From Limnovirga sp038203525 (GTDB taxonomy: Bacteria > Bacteroidota > Bacteroidia > Chitinophagales > Chitinophagaceae): a DNA stretch of 64,000 bases. The stretch covers positions 12,684 through 76,683 of the forward strand of contig JBBRDW010000007.1 in the NCBI GenBank assembly GCA_038203525.1, given 5' to 3'. Positions within the stretch are counted from its first letter, which is position 1. Every line of letters begins with the position of its first letter. Of the stretch, positions 8,233-16,541 are shown in pieces. The translations under genes and the position numbers were made by a program. Below the pieces are notes generated by a model. The model did not search any database and was not told where the DNA came from. It saw nothing but the letters and a program-made list of their open reading frames with translations.

Positions 8233-8893
8233 CTTTTTCTTTTGGCATTTCGGTATTTAACAGGAATTGTAAATAATGTATACAGTTACTTTTGGCAATA
8301 TCCAACCCTTCGTAATGCGTTTTTATCTTTAAGTCTTCGCTTAAATCCGGCTGTTTATAAACATCTTCATAATCACACAACAAATCCAGCGCAAAAAGGT
8401 TAATAACTGCTTTAGTAAAATTGTACAGATCGGGGCTATCGGTTTTAAGGTGCACCAATCCGCCGGGTAGTAAAAATTGCCTGTATTCCCGCAAAAACCG
8501 CGGATGCGTTAACCTTTTTTTCATTTTAGAAAACCGGAGTTGTGGGTCGGGAAATGTAATCCATATCGCGGCTACTTCACCTTTTGCAAAATAATCGGCA
8601 ACTTTATCAATCTTCGAGCGGACGAATGCAACATTATTTAATCCTTCAGAAATAGCGGTTTTAGCTCCACGCCAAATCCGGTTGCCTTTTACATCTATCC
8701 CGATAAAGTTTTGCTCTGGATACAGCCTGCCCATCCCCACCGCATACTCGCCTTTACCGCAGGCAAGTTCAAGTGTTATGGGATGATCATTGTTAAAATG
8801 ATCCTTCCACCTTCCCTGCATATCCTTTGGATATTGCAATACATTGGAAAAGCTTTCAATCTCCTGGAATCTTATTAATTTTTTTTGACCCAT
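8189..8893 (-). CDS. trmB: tRNA (guanine-N7)-methyltransferase
   Basis: Methylates G46 of tRNAs using S-adenosylmethionine. It has 235 aa from MGQKKLIRFQ. The open frame continues to 9079, but that extension is read through a dispersed repeat (core 8995-9013), so the internal start is right. The SAM loop is ELACGKGEYAVGMGR, the acidic strand is FIGIDVKG, and TFPDPQLR is the family's catalytic FPDPW region with Gln in place of Trp. First gene of a three-gene run with DUF5522 and the alkyltransferase-like gene. Confidence 0.92.
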   Translation of the reverse strand: MGQKKLIRFQEIESFSNVLQYPKDMQGRWKDHFNNDHPITLELACGKGEYAVGMGRLYPEQNFIGIDVKGNRIWRGAKTAISEGLNNVAFVRSKIDKVADYFAKGEVAAIWITFPDPQLRFSKMKKRLTHPRFLREYRQFLLPGGLVHLKTDSPDLYNFTKAVINLFALDLLCDYEDVYKQPDLSEDLKIKTHYEGLDIAKSNCIHYLQFLLNTEMPKEKDEILKNLFSEQQPD

Positions 8894-8994
8894 AAAGCTG
8901 CAAATGTAATACGCGAAAAGATTGGGATAGTATTTTAAGAATTTTGTTATGGCCAATAGTAAAGCCGGTTGGTATTGCTGATTATTGTTATGCA

Positions 8995-9050
8995 GTAAAA
9001 GAGTGCGACGCAACCGGGCCAAATAGCAGTACTGTAGACCGGTGCATAAA
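8995..9050 (-). repeat. Dispersed 60-bp repeat (R orientation)
   Basis: The core GTAAAAGAGTGCGACGCAA is followed by AATAGCAGTACTG and the end GACCGGTGCATAAA. It lies between trmB and the plus-strand oxidoreductase gene at 9199. Confidence 0.8.
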
Positions 9051-9198
9051 GAAAGCAGAATATTGTAAGGTATTTGCAATTATATAAATATGCGTGAGTA
9101 CCTGCGGAGACCGTTAAAAATAATTTCGTCTTTATTGCTCAAACGTTTGCGTACTTTTATAACCATGCCAATTCATAAATTTACTACAAATCACTAAC

Positions 9199-10587
9199 AT
9201 GCTTGAAAATTCTGATAGAAGAAAGTTTATTAAAAATGCGGCCGTAACCGGTGCTGCTTTGTCTGTTATGAATACTCCCCTAAATGTATTTGCCGCTGAA
9301 AAAAAATCCACTGTACGCATCGGGATGATTGCAACCGGGTTCCGCGGCCAGAGCCATCTTGGTGAAATGCTTAAACGCAGCGATGTGGAAGTGGTGGCCA
9401 TGGCAGATCCTGATAAGCGTATGATGGCCATGGCTCAAAAATTGGTATTGGAACACGGTAAAAAAGCGCCGGTTGAATATACAAACGGAGATTACGATTA
9501 CCGAAACCTTTTAAAGCGCACAGATATTGACGCAGTAATAGTTGCCTCTCCCTGGCAATGGCACAGAGAGCATGGAATTGATGCAATGAATGCAGGTAAA
9601 ACAGTGGGCATGGAAGTTTGCGGCGCCATTCATTTACAGGACTGCTGGGATTTTGTAAATACTTACGAGAAAACAAAAGTGCCCATCATGATGATGGAAA
9701 ATGTTTGCTACCGCCGCGATGTAATGGCAGTGCTGAATATTGTTCAAAAAGGTTTATTTGGCGATCTGTTACACCTGCAGGGCGGTTACGAACATGACCT
9801 TCGCGGTGTGCTGTTTAACGATGGAACACCCAATGCAGGCCCCGGTGTAGAATTTGGCGATAAAGGTTTTAGTGAAGCCCATTGGAGAACCGTTCATCAC
9901 CAGAAACGCAATGGCGAGCTATACCCAACCCATGGCCTTGGCCCGGTTGCTACCATGATCGATCTTAACCGCGGCAACAGGCTTACTGCACTTTCTTCTG
10001 TATCAACAAAATCAATGGGGTTAAACAGGTATGTGGCAAACAGTCCTTACGGCGGGCCCAACCATCCCAATGCAAAGATTCATTATAAACTGGGTGATGT
10101 AGTTTCTACACAAATTCAAACAACCAATGGTCAAACCATTTTATTAACACACGATACATCGTCGCCACGGCCTTATAACCTGGGTTTCCGTGTGCAGGGT
10201 ACCAATGGATTGTGGATGGATTACAGCAGTGGCGGTTTTGATAAAGGCCATATTTACATAGATGGAAAAAGCCCCGACGACAGCTGGGAGAATCCCCAAA
10301 AATGGCTGGACGAATACGACCATCCTCTATGGAAACGCTACTCCAAAGAAGCGGAAGGCGCAGGCCATGGCGGCATGGATTATTTTGTTGACAATGCCTT
10401 CATAGAAAGCATTAAACGCGAAACGCCATTTCCATTAGACGTGTACGATCTGGCAACCTGGTACGCCATTACTCCGTTGAGCGAAAAATCGATTGCAGAA
10501 GGTGGTACCCTGCAGCGTATACCCGATTTTACCAACGGCAAATGGCGCACAAGAAAACCTGTTTTTGGATTAAGCGACGAATATTAA
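9199..10587 (+). CDS. Gfo/Idh/MocA-type protein, GH109-like, exported
   Basis: A 462-aa protein with a twin-arginine type leader (DRRKFIKNAA, residues 6-15, then a hydrophobic stretch to about 33). The Rossmann loop follows (IGMIATGFRGQSHLG), with DPDK at the second strand. MMMENVCYRRDVMAVLN and GLFGDLLHLQGGYEHDLR resemble glycoside hydrolase family 109, NAD-dependent alpha-N-acetylgalactosaminidases. The enzymatic class is inferred from family resemblance. The gene is alone on its strand and ends in a clear terminator. Confidence 0.8.
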   Translation: MLENSDRRKFIKNAAVTGAALSVMNTPLNVFAAEKKSTVRIGMIATGFRGQSHLGEMLKRSDVEVVAMADPDKRMMAMAQKLVLEHGKKAPVEYTNGDYDYRNLLKRTDIDAVIVASPWQWHREHGIDAMNAGKTVGMEVCGAIHLQDCWDFVNTYEKTKVPIMMMENVCYRRDVMAVLNIVQKGLFGDLLHLQGGYEHDLRGVLFNDGTPNAGPGVEFGDKGFSEAHWRTVHHQKRNGELYPTHGLGPVATMIDLNRGNRLTALSSVSTKSMGLNRYVANSPYGGPNHPNAKIHYKLGDVVSTQIQTTNGQTILLTHDTSSPRPYNLGFRVQGTNGLWMDYSSGGFDKGHIYIDGKSPDDSWENPQKWLDEYDHPLWKRYSKEAEGAGHGGMDYFVDNAFIESIKRETPFPLDVYDLATWYAITPLSEKSIAEGGTLQRIPDFTNGKWRTRKPVFGLSDEY

Positions 10588-10631
10588 ATTGATATAAACG
10601 CTGTTTTACTAACAAGCAGTTAGTTATGGTT

Positions 10632-10664
10632 AAAGCGGTTGTGGTCTCACAACTGCTTTTTTAA
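10632..10664 (+). terminator. Terminator of the GH109-like gene
   Basis: AAGCGGTTGTG pairs with CACAACTGCTT around GTCT and is followed by a T-run. It begins 45 bp past the stop codon. Confidence 0.85.
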
Positions 10665-10665
10665 T

Positions 10666-10723
10666 TTTTATGGGCCAGGCAGTTAGATCTTTACGCGGCT
10701 TTGATTGCGTCGCACTCTTTTAC
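10666..10723 (+). repeat. Dispersed 60-bp repeat (F orientation)
   Basis: TTTTTATGGGCCAGGC is followed by the core TTGCGTCGCACTCTTTTAC at 10705-10723. It sits directly after the terminator. The rest of the gap to 11058 is AT-rich and shows nothing I can name. Confidence 0.8.
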
Positions 10724-11058
10724 GTTCGGTAATTTTATTCAGCTTTAAATACATTTCGTTCTACGCTATGGTAATTTATCTTCAGCTAAAAACCCTCCGT
10801 TTCACCTCTTCCTAAACGTTTTATAACAGGTTTTTTCGTGCATATCCTGTTCAATAAATAGTTCTGTTTGAATAAAAAAGTTTTATCTTTATTTCCAGTC
10901 TGTTTAAGCATAAAGTTCTTGTCAAAGACAATACAGGCTAACAAAGAATAACTGTAACCTTGCAATACACCACTCCCGTTCTGGTTGCTTTCTCTAAAAC
11001 ACTTCGATAGAATTATTCAATTTTCTTTTATATTTTTTTAACCAAAACAATCAATATC

Positions 11059-11472
11059 ATGAACACAAAAAAAGTACTTATTAGCGGTATCGTTGGCGGT
11101 ATCGTTTATTTTCTTCTGGGATGGCTTGTTTATGGCATTTTGCTGATGGACTTTATGTCAAAAAACAGCAGCGTTGGTATAATGAAAACAGAGGACGAAT
11201 TTGTATGGTGGGCATTAGTTGCTTCCAATCTAATTTATGGTATTCTCATTGCATACGTACTCAACGCAGTGGGCAATATTACAAGCGTTGGTAACGGGGC
11301 AAGCACAGCGGCTGTCACAGGCTTTTTGGTAGCAGCAGGTTTTGATCTTGGTTTGTATGCTACTTCAAATGTATCTACACTAAATGCGCTTTTGGTTGAT
11401 ATTGTTGCCATCACCGTTATGAGTGCCGTTGTAGGGGCAGCGGTAGTTACTGTTAGCAAAAAAATTACATAG
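11059..11472 (+). CDS. Small four-helix membrane protein, unknown
   Basis: A 137-aa protein with four likely membrane segments at about residues 8-28, 50-70, 84-102 and 108-132. The first contains GGIVYFLLGWLVYG. The loops are short. The general look recalls DUF1761-type proteins, but I cannot confirm it. It has its own terminator and no operon partner. Confidence 0.7.
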   Translation: MNTKKVLISGIVGGIVYFLLGWLVYGILLMDFMSKNSSVGIMKTEDEFVWWALVASNLIYGILIAYVLNAVGNITSVGNGASTAAVTGFLVAAGFDLGLYATSNVSTLNALLVDIVAITVMSAVVGAAVVTVSKKIT

Positions 11473-11493
11473 ATTTTTGTGCTAACATTTCTT

Positions 11494-11530
11494 AAAACAG
11501 GTTTACGGCAGGGGCCGTAAGCCTGTTTTA
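11494..11530 (+). terminator. Terminator of the membrane protein gene
   Basis: AAAACAGG-TTTACGG pairs with CCGTAAGCCTGTTTT around a short G-rich loop. It begins about 20 bp past the stop codon. Confidence 0.8.
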
Positions 11531-11671
11531 GCGTAGCGCAGAATCACCCAAACGCAAGCCGGAAAATAGCAGCAAAAGTCAAACGGATAGCCCGGTAGAA
11601 ATATAGCCTTACAAGATTGTCCCGCCTTGCGGGCTAAACGATGCATGAAAAGCTGATTAAAGAATTTTAGT

Positions 11672-11702
11672 TGTGTAAATAAAATTGTATTGAATAGTTT
11701 TG
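11672..11702 (+). promoter_or_regulatory. Candidate Bacteroidota sigma-A promoter
   Basis: TGTG, 19 bp, then TAGTTTTG. This fits the Bacteroidota pattern TTTG-N19-TAnnTTTG with one mismatch in the -33 box. It ends 35 bp before the ATG of the oxidoreductase gene at 11738. Confidence 0.5.
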
Positions 11703-11737
11703 GATAACGTTATTTTCACCGTTAATCAAACTATTTT

Positions 11738-12820
11738 ATGGAACAAGACTTAAAGCCTGTCCGCGTGTTGGTTGTTGGCTGCGGTAATATGGGCGCATCA
11801 CATGCCATGGCTTATCATACAACAGACGGATTTGAAATATGTGGCATTGTTTCAACCGGCAGCAGCAAAGAAGTACTAAATGAAAAACTTGGCGGCGGTT
11901 ATGCCCTGTACAATAATTTCGAGCTGGCATTGGAAGCTACAAAACCTGATGCGGTCTGTATTTCTACTTACCCGGATACGCATGAAAGTTTTGCAATTAA
12001 AGCACTGGAAAAAGGCTGTCATGTTTTTATAGAAAAGCCTCTTGCAGATACGGTTGCCGGTGCAGAACGTGTAGCTGCTGCAGCGCACAAAGAGGGTAAA
12101 AAATTAGTGGTGGGTTACATACTGCGGCATCACCCGTCCTGGGAGCGTTTTATACAACTGGCGCAGGAACTGGGTAAGCCACTGGTAATGCGTATGAACC
12201 TTAATCAGCAGAGCCATGGCAATATGTGGACCGTGCACCGCAATCTGATGAAAAGCTTAAGCCCAATTGTTGATTGTGGTGTTCATTATATTGATGTAAT
12301 GTGCCAAATGGTGCGCTCAAAACCGCTACAGGTAAGTGCAATTGGCGCAAGGCTTACAGAGGATATACCGGCAGGCAATTATAATTATGGCCAGCTACAG
12401 ATTCGTTTTGAAGACGGCTCTGTTGGCTGGTACGAGGCGGGCTGGGGGCCCATGATCAGCGAAACAGCTTTTTTTGTAAAAGATGTTATTGGTCCCAAAG
12501 GTTCGGTTTCCATTGTTGCCAAAGACGCCGGAGGAACCGGCAAGTCAGACTCTATTGAAGCACACACCAAAACCGAATCTATCCGTGTGCACCATGCCGA
12601 TCTTGGCGATAATGACGAATTCCTTAAACCGGATATGTGGATCAACTTGGAGGATGAGCCCGACCACCAGGAACTCTGTAACCGGGAGCAGCGATATTTT
12701 TTAAAAGCAATAAAAGAAGACATTGATCTTACCGATCATGTACAAGATGCGGTAAACAGTTTGCGCATTGCTTTTGCCTGCGATGAATCGGTAAGAACGG
12801 GGCAGGTTGTGCTATTGTAA
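11738..12820 (+). CDS. Gfo/Idh/MocA family oxidoreductase, cytosolic
   Basis: A 360-aa NAD(P)-dependent dehydrogenase of sugar or inositol type. The dinucleotide loop GCGNMG is at residues 14-19, the EKP motif at 99-101 (VFIEKPLA), and the family's active-site helix reads DCGVHYIDV. There is no export signal, unlike the two other oxidoreductases of this family nearby. The substrate is unknown. A promoter-like sequence lies just upstream, and the gene stands alone. Confidence 0.9.
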   Translation: MEQDLKPVRVLVVGCGNMGASHAMAYHTTDGFEICGIVSTGSSKEVLNEKLGGGYALYNNFELALEATKPDAVCISTYPDTHESFAIKALEKGCHVFIEKPLADTVAGAERVAAAAHKEGKKLVVGYILRHHPSWERFIQLAQELGKPLVMRMNLNQQSHGNMWTVHRNLMKSLSPIVDCGVHYIDVMCQMVRSKPLQVSAIGARLTEDIPAGNYNYGQLQIRFEDGSVGWYEAGWGPMISETAFFVKDVIGPKGSVSIVAKDAGGTGKSDSIEAHTKTESIRVHHADLGDNDEFLKPDMWINLEDEPDHQELCNREQRYFLKAIKEDIDLTDHVQDAVNSLRIAFACDESVRTGQVVLL

Positions 12821-12887
12821 ACTGCTTTTTTAAGGAACCGTTGCGCACAACAGCCTGGGTTTTTATAGCTCAAATATTTTATATGAA

Positions 12888-13231
12888 AGTACAAGAGCCC
12901 CGCTATGGCGCATATGCGTCAAGCTAATATTTGACAAAAATCGCTGAAAGTGTTTGCCAGTAATGGTTTTAGGTTGTCTTGCAATAAGGATTTAGTAAAT
13001 GGTTTTAAATATTAATGCGTTGCCGAATAATCTGCGCTTTCATTTGAAAGGAAAAAAAGCAACTGAGTCTTGAAAGTCGCATAGAGAACCAAAAGTACAA
13101 GAGTGCGACGCAACGGAAACTCAATAGTAGCAATGCTGTTGGGTCAATAAATGTATTCCTTAGCTTGACGCATATGCGCTTTGGCGGGGAGTAAAGCTTA
13201 ATGTTTGCTCAAAAGCCGGGCTCAAAAAAAA
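12888..13231 (-). repeat. Dispersed repeat (R) interrupted by the 270-bp element
   Basis: The left half GTACAAGAG-CCCCGCTATGG (12889-12908) and the right half CTTTGGCGGGGAG...GCCGGGCTCAAAAAAA (13179-13231) together make one R-oriented unit of the palindromic variant. The 270-bp element at 12909-13178 splits it. CTATGG and CTTTGG flank the insertion. Confidence 0.7.
12909..13178 (-). mobile_element. Non-autonomous 270-bp element with terminal inverted repeats, copy 1
   Basis: It begins with CGCATATGCGTCAAGCT and ends with the exact complement of it. There is no reading frame that could be a transposase. It carries one full core of the dispersed repeat (13095-13113). The reverse complement of this stretch aligns over its whole length with 30813-31081 at roughly 85 percent identity by eye. 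It fills the gap between the oxidoreductase and the CBM9-like gene. Confidence 0.8.
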
Positions 13232-13240
13232 GATCGTCAT

Positions 13241-14044
13241 ATGCCCAAAAGTATTGACTATATAGCTAAAAAAATTACGGAATCAATAACAATTGACGGC
13301 GATATACAAAAAACTGAATGGCAAAATGCGCAATGGAGCAAACGTTTTGCGGATATGGTGACGGGTGCGGCGGGCATGTACAATACGCAGGCGGCTATAC
13401 TATGGAACGATATGCATATCTATTTTGCATTTAAAGCAGAAGAACCTTTTGTTGAAGCGTACCAAACAGAACCCGACAGTATTGTTTTCCTGGAAAACGA
13501 CCTGGAGATTTTTATTGATGGCGGCGACTGTTATTACGAGCTGGAAGTGAATGCAGCAAATACTGTTTATGAGGTAATGTTCATCTGGAAAGATGCTTAC
13601 ACCAAAGGCAGTAAGTTCGATATTCCGCAATTTGACGTACATAGTAATAACGCGTATACATTCGGCGGCGATTACGACCGCGGCGGTGCAAGCTTCTGGA
13701 AAGGCACGCACCCAAGGGGCATACGCTGGGCCTTTACAAATTATGATTTGCCGGGTTTGCAAACTGCCGTTCAGGTTGATGGCACTTTAAATGATAACAG
13801 CGACATTGACAAAGGATGGAGCCTCGAAATAGCCATACCGTGGAGCGGCCTTGCTTTACTTGCAAACGGGCGCACAATTCCCCCTACAAATGGCGATATA
13901 TGGACCATGTTCCTCGGCCGTTTTCAAAAACTAATGGTAGGCGGAAAAGAAGTGCAGCCGCACCCTGCCATGGCTTTAAACAGTCACGGAATTTACGATA
14001 CGCATATGCCTGATAGATGGAGCAGAATTGCATTTGAGGAGTAA
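13241..14044 (+). CDS. CBM9-like carbohydrate-binding family protein
   Basis: A 267-aa protein from MPKSIDYIAKK. The open frame starts at 13205 with TTG, but those residues are read from a repeat end. The layout is that of the CBM9-like domain in bacterial hydrolases and lone proteins: ITIDGDIQKTEW near the N-terminus, AAILWNDMHIYFAF, NDLEIFIDGGDCYYELEVNA, and W-rich motifs (DKGWSLEIAIPW). No signal peptide is visible. It is near two oxidoreductases and may belong to glycan use, which is inference. Confidence 0.75.
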   Translation: MPKSIDYIAKKITESITIDGDIQKTEWQNAQWSKRFADMVTGAAGMYNTQAAILWNDMHIYFAFKAEEPFVEAYQTEPDSIVFLENDLEIFIDGGDCYYELEVNAANTVYEVMFIWKDAYTKGSKFDIPQFDVHSNNAYTFGGDYDRGGASFWKGTHPRGIRWAFTNYDLPGLQTAVQVDGTLNDNSDIDKGWSLEIAIPWSGLALLANGRTIPPTNGDIWTMFLGRFQKLMVGGKEVQPHPAMALNSHGIYDTHMPDRWSRIAFEE

Positions 14045-14103
14045 TTTTTTTGGACCAGGCTTCAGCTTTACTATTAAGCTTTGCTTGCGTCGCACTCTTG
14101 TGC
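14045..14103 (+). repeat. Dispersed 60-bp repeat (F orientation)
   Basis: TTTTTTTGGACCAGGC, then CTATTAAGCTTTGC, then the core TTGCGTCGCACTCTTGTGC at 14085-14103. It starts right after the CBM9-like stop codon. The next frame is open through it, which hides the true start of the peptidase gene. Confidence 0.85.
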
Positions 14104-14175
14104 TTTCTGTCCGCTAATCTGCATTGTGCTGCAACCAAAGCATATTCTTTCTATCTTTCCTCCAAAATATATTCC

Positions 14176-16314
14176 ATGCAAAGAGCATTTTATTTTTTCG
14201 CCTGTGGTATTTTAGCCACGGCCTGCAGCAGTAATAATTCCAATGACACGATGTTTAAAAAAATTGACGTGAAATATCCCGAAACGAAAAAAGACACCAC
14301 TGTAAAAGACGATTATTTTGGAACCATAGTTTCAGATCCCTACCGCTGGCTCGAAAATGACAGCAGCAGCGAAACAGCTGTCTGGGTAACAGCAGAAAAC
14401 GAAGTAACACAGGATTACCTCTCGCAAATCTCTTTTAGGGGCGCCATAAAAAAACGCTACCAAACAATCTTCAATTACGAAAAATATTCCGCGCCTTTTA
14501 CTGAAGGAAAATACACTTACTATTATAAAAATACTGGCCTGCAAAACCAAAGTGTTTTATATCGCGAAACGGCGGATAATAAAGACCCAGAGTTGTTCTT
14601 AGATCCCAATTCCTTTTCAAAAGATGGTACAACTTCCCTGGCCGGTATGGCTTTTTCCAAAGATGGTTCTATGGCAGCTTATAATATTTCAGAAGGTGGC
14701 AGCGACTGGCAAAAACTGGTGGTAATAAATGCTGTTACCAAACAGCAGACAGGCGATACGCTGGAAATAAAATTCAGCGGCGCAAGCTGGAAAGGCAATG
14801 ATGGCTTTTATTACAGCAGTTACGAAAGGCCCAAAGAAGGCAGTGTACTTTCGGCCAAAAATGAAAGCCATAAATTATATTATCATAAACTGGGCACACA
14901 GCAAAAAGACGATCAGCTGGCTTATGGCAGTAATACAAGCCCGGTGCGTTACATGGGCGGCGGTGTAAGTGAAGATGAAAAATGGCTGATCATTTCGACT
15001 GCAAATGAAACCTACGGCAATGCATTGTTTGTAAAGGATCTTACCAACCTAAGTGCACCAATTATTCCATTGGCTACTGATATGAAAAACACGTATGGTT
15101 TTATTGATGCTGACGAAAATTATTTTTACCTGCAAACTGATAAAGATGCCCCCACCGGAAAGCTGGTTGCTGTGCCAATCAACAACCCTTCGCAGGATAA
15201 CTGGAAAACAATTATAGAAGCAAAACCGGAAGTATTGGCAGTTTCAACAGCAGGGGGATATTTTTTCTGTAGCTACCTAAAAGATGCGGTAAGCAAAGTA
15301 TATCAGTTTGATAAAACAGGAAAGCAAATACGCGAAATACAACTGCCCGGCCTGGGATCAGCAGATGGTTTTGGTGCAAAGAAAGGAGAAAAAGAATTGT
15401 ACTATGTTTTTACTTCTTATGTAAACCCACCCACCATATTCAAGCTGAATATAGAAGGTGGAAACACAGAAATTTTTAAAGAATCTAAAGTGCAGTTTAA
15501 ACCTGAAGATTTTGAATCAAAACAGGTATTCTTTACTTCAAAAGATGGCACAAAGATCCCTATGATCCTTACCTATAAAAAAGGTATTGAACTCAATGGT
15601 AAAAACCCTGCGCTACTGTATGGTTATGGTGGCTTTGGTGTTAGCCTCACGCCATACTTCAGTACATCGAATATAATACTGCTCGAGAATGGTGGCGTAT
15701 ATGCCGTACCCAATATCCGCGGTGGCGGCGAGTATGGTGAGGAGTGGCACCAGCAGGGCATTAAAACAAAAAAACAAAATGTATTCGATGATTTTATTGC
15801 AGCAGCACAATACCTGGTTAACAATAAATACACATCGCCTGATATGCTTGCAATAGAGGGTGGCAGTAATGGCGGCCTGCTCATTGGTGCATGTATTACC
15901 CAGCAGCCCTCTATGTGCAAAGTAGCTTTCCCTGCGGTAGGTGTAATGGATATGCTGCGTTATCACAAATTTACGGCGGGTGCAGGATGGGCGTATGATT
16001 ATGGAACTTCTGCAGACAGCAAAGAAATATTTGAATATCTCTATCATTATTCGCCGCTGCATAATATTAAAGAAGCCGAATACCCGGCAACGTTTATCAC
16101 CACAGCAGATCACGATGACCGGGTGGTTCCTGCACACTCGTTTAAATTCGCAGCCACCATGCAGGAAAACCAAAAAGGCGCCAATCCCATCCTCATCCGT
16201 ATTGAAACAAAAGCCGGGCATGGAGCCGGCCGTAGTACGCAGCAGATTGTAGAAGAGGTTACGGATAAATGGAGTTTTATGTTTTATAACCTTGGTATTA
16301 ATCCAGCTTATTAA
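14176..16314 (+). CDS. Prolyl oligopeptidase family lipoprotein (S9A)
   Basis: A serine peptidase that cleaves after proline in short peptides, 712 aa from MQRAFYFFACG. The frame extends to 14050, but only through a dispersed repeat. The N-terminus ends in ILATACSS, a lipoprotein-like signal with Cys17, so it is probably a periplasmic lipoprotein. A seven-bladed propeller region (about 80-430) precedes the hydrolase domain. Catalytic motifs are GGSNGG with Ser564, DHDDRVVP for the Asp, and AGHGAG for the His. It is a single-gene unit. Confidence 0.92.
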   Translation: MQRAFYFFACGILATACSSNNSNDTMFKKIDVKYPETKKDTTVKDDYFGTIVSDPYRWLENDSSSETAVWVTAENEVTQDYLSQISFRGAIKKRYQTIFNYEKYSAPFTEGKYTYYYKNTGLQNQSVLYRETADNKDPELFLDPNSFSKDGTTSLAGMAFSKDGSMAAYNISEGGSDWQKLVVINAVTKQQTGDTLEIKFSGASWKGNDGFYYSSYERPKEGSVLSAKNESHKLYYHKLGTQQKDDQLAYGSNTSPVRYMGGGVSEDEKWLIISTANETYGNALFVKDLTNLSAPIIPLATDMKNTYGFIDADENYFYLQTDKDAPTGKLVAVPINNPSQDNWKTIIEAKPEVLAVSTAGGYFFCSYLKDAVSKVYQFDKTGKQIREIQLPGLGSADGFGAKKGEKELYYVFTSYVNPPTIFKLNIEGGNTEIFKESKVQFKPEDFESKQVFFTSKDGTKIPMILTYKKGIELNGKNPALLYGYGGFGVSLTPYFSTSNIILLENGGVYAVPNIRGGGEYGEEWHQQGIKTKKQNVFDDFIAAAQYLVNNKYTSPDMLAIEGGSNGGLLIGACITQQPSMCKVAFPAVGVMDMLRYHKFTAGAGWAYDYGTSADSKEIFEYLYHYSPLHNIKEAEYPATFITTADHDDRVVPAHSFKFAATMQENQKGANPILIRIETKAGHGAGRSTQQIVEEVTDKWSFMFYNLGINPAY

Positions 16315-16366
16315 TCCCAGTTCAAAACCTGTATAAACCGCATTCGCCAATCGATAATTTGGTTGT

Positions 16367-16435
16367 GTTTTTATACTACCTGGTAACCAGGCAGTATTGT
16401 TTCAATTGGGCTTTTCTTGCGTCGCACTCTTGTAC
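16367..16435 (+). repeat. Dispersed 60-bp repeat (F orientation)
   Basis: The core TTGCGTCGCACTCTTGTAC at 16417-16435 is exact. It is preceded by TTTTTATACTACCTGG and CAATTGGGCTTTTC. It lies past the 3' end of the peptidase gene. Confidence 0.85.
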
Positions 16436-16541
16436 TGCATCAAAATGGCAGCAGTTTGAAAAGCTGTTTCACAACAAACAATTGAACCATGATTGGTGTA
16501 TACCATAGACCAAATTATATTACAGCCATATCATCGATTTT

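Noticed and set aside
8894..9079. Upstream extension of the trmB frame
   Set aside because: It is read through a dispersed repeat and has no family similarity; the Met at 8893 fits the TrmB length.
14050..14175. Upstream extension of the prolyl oligopeptidase frame
   Set aside because: It covers the repeat at 14085; the internal Met gives a proper lipoprotein signal.
15613..16350. 245-aa minus-strand open frame opposite the peptidase gene
   Set aside because: Antisense shadow of a strongly conserved hydrolase domain.
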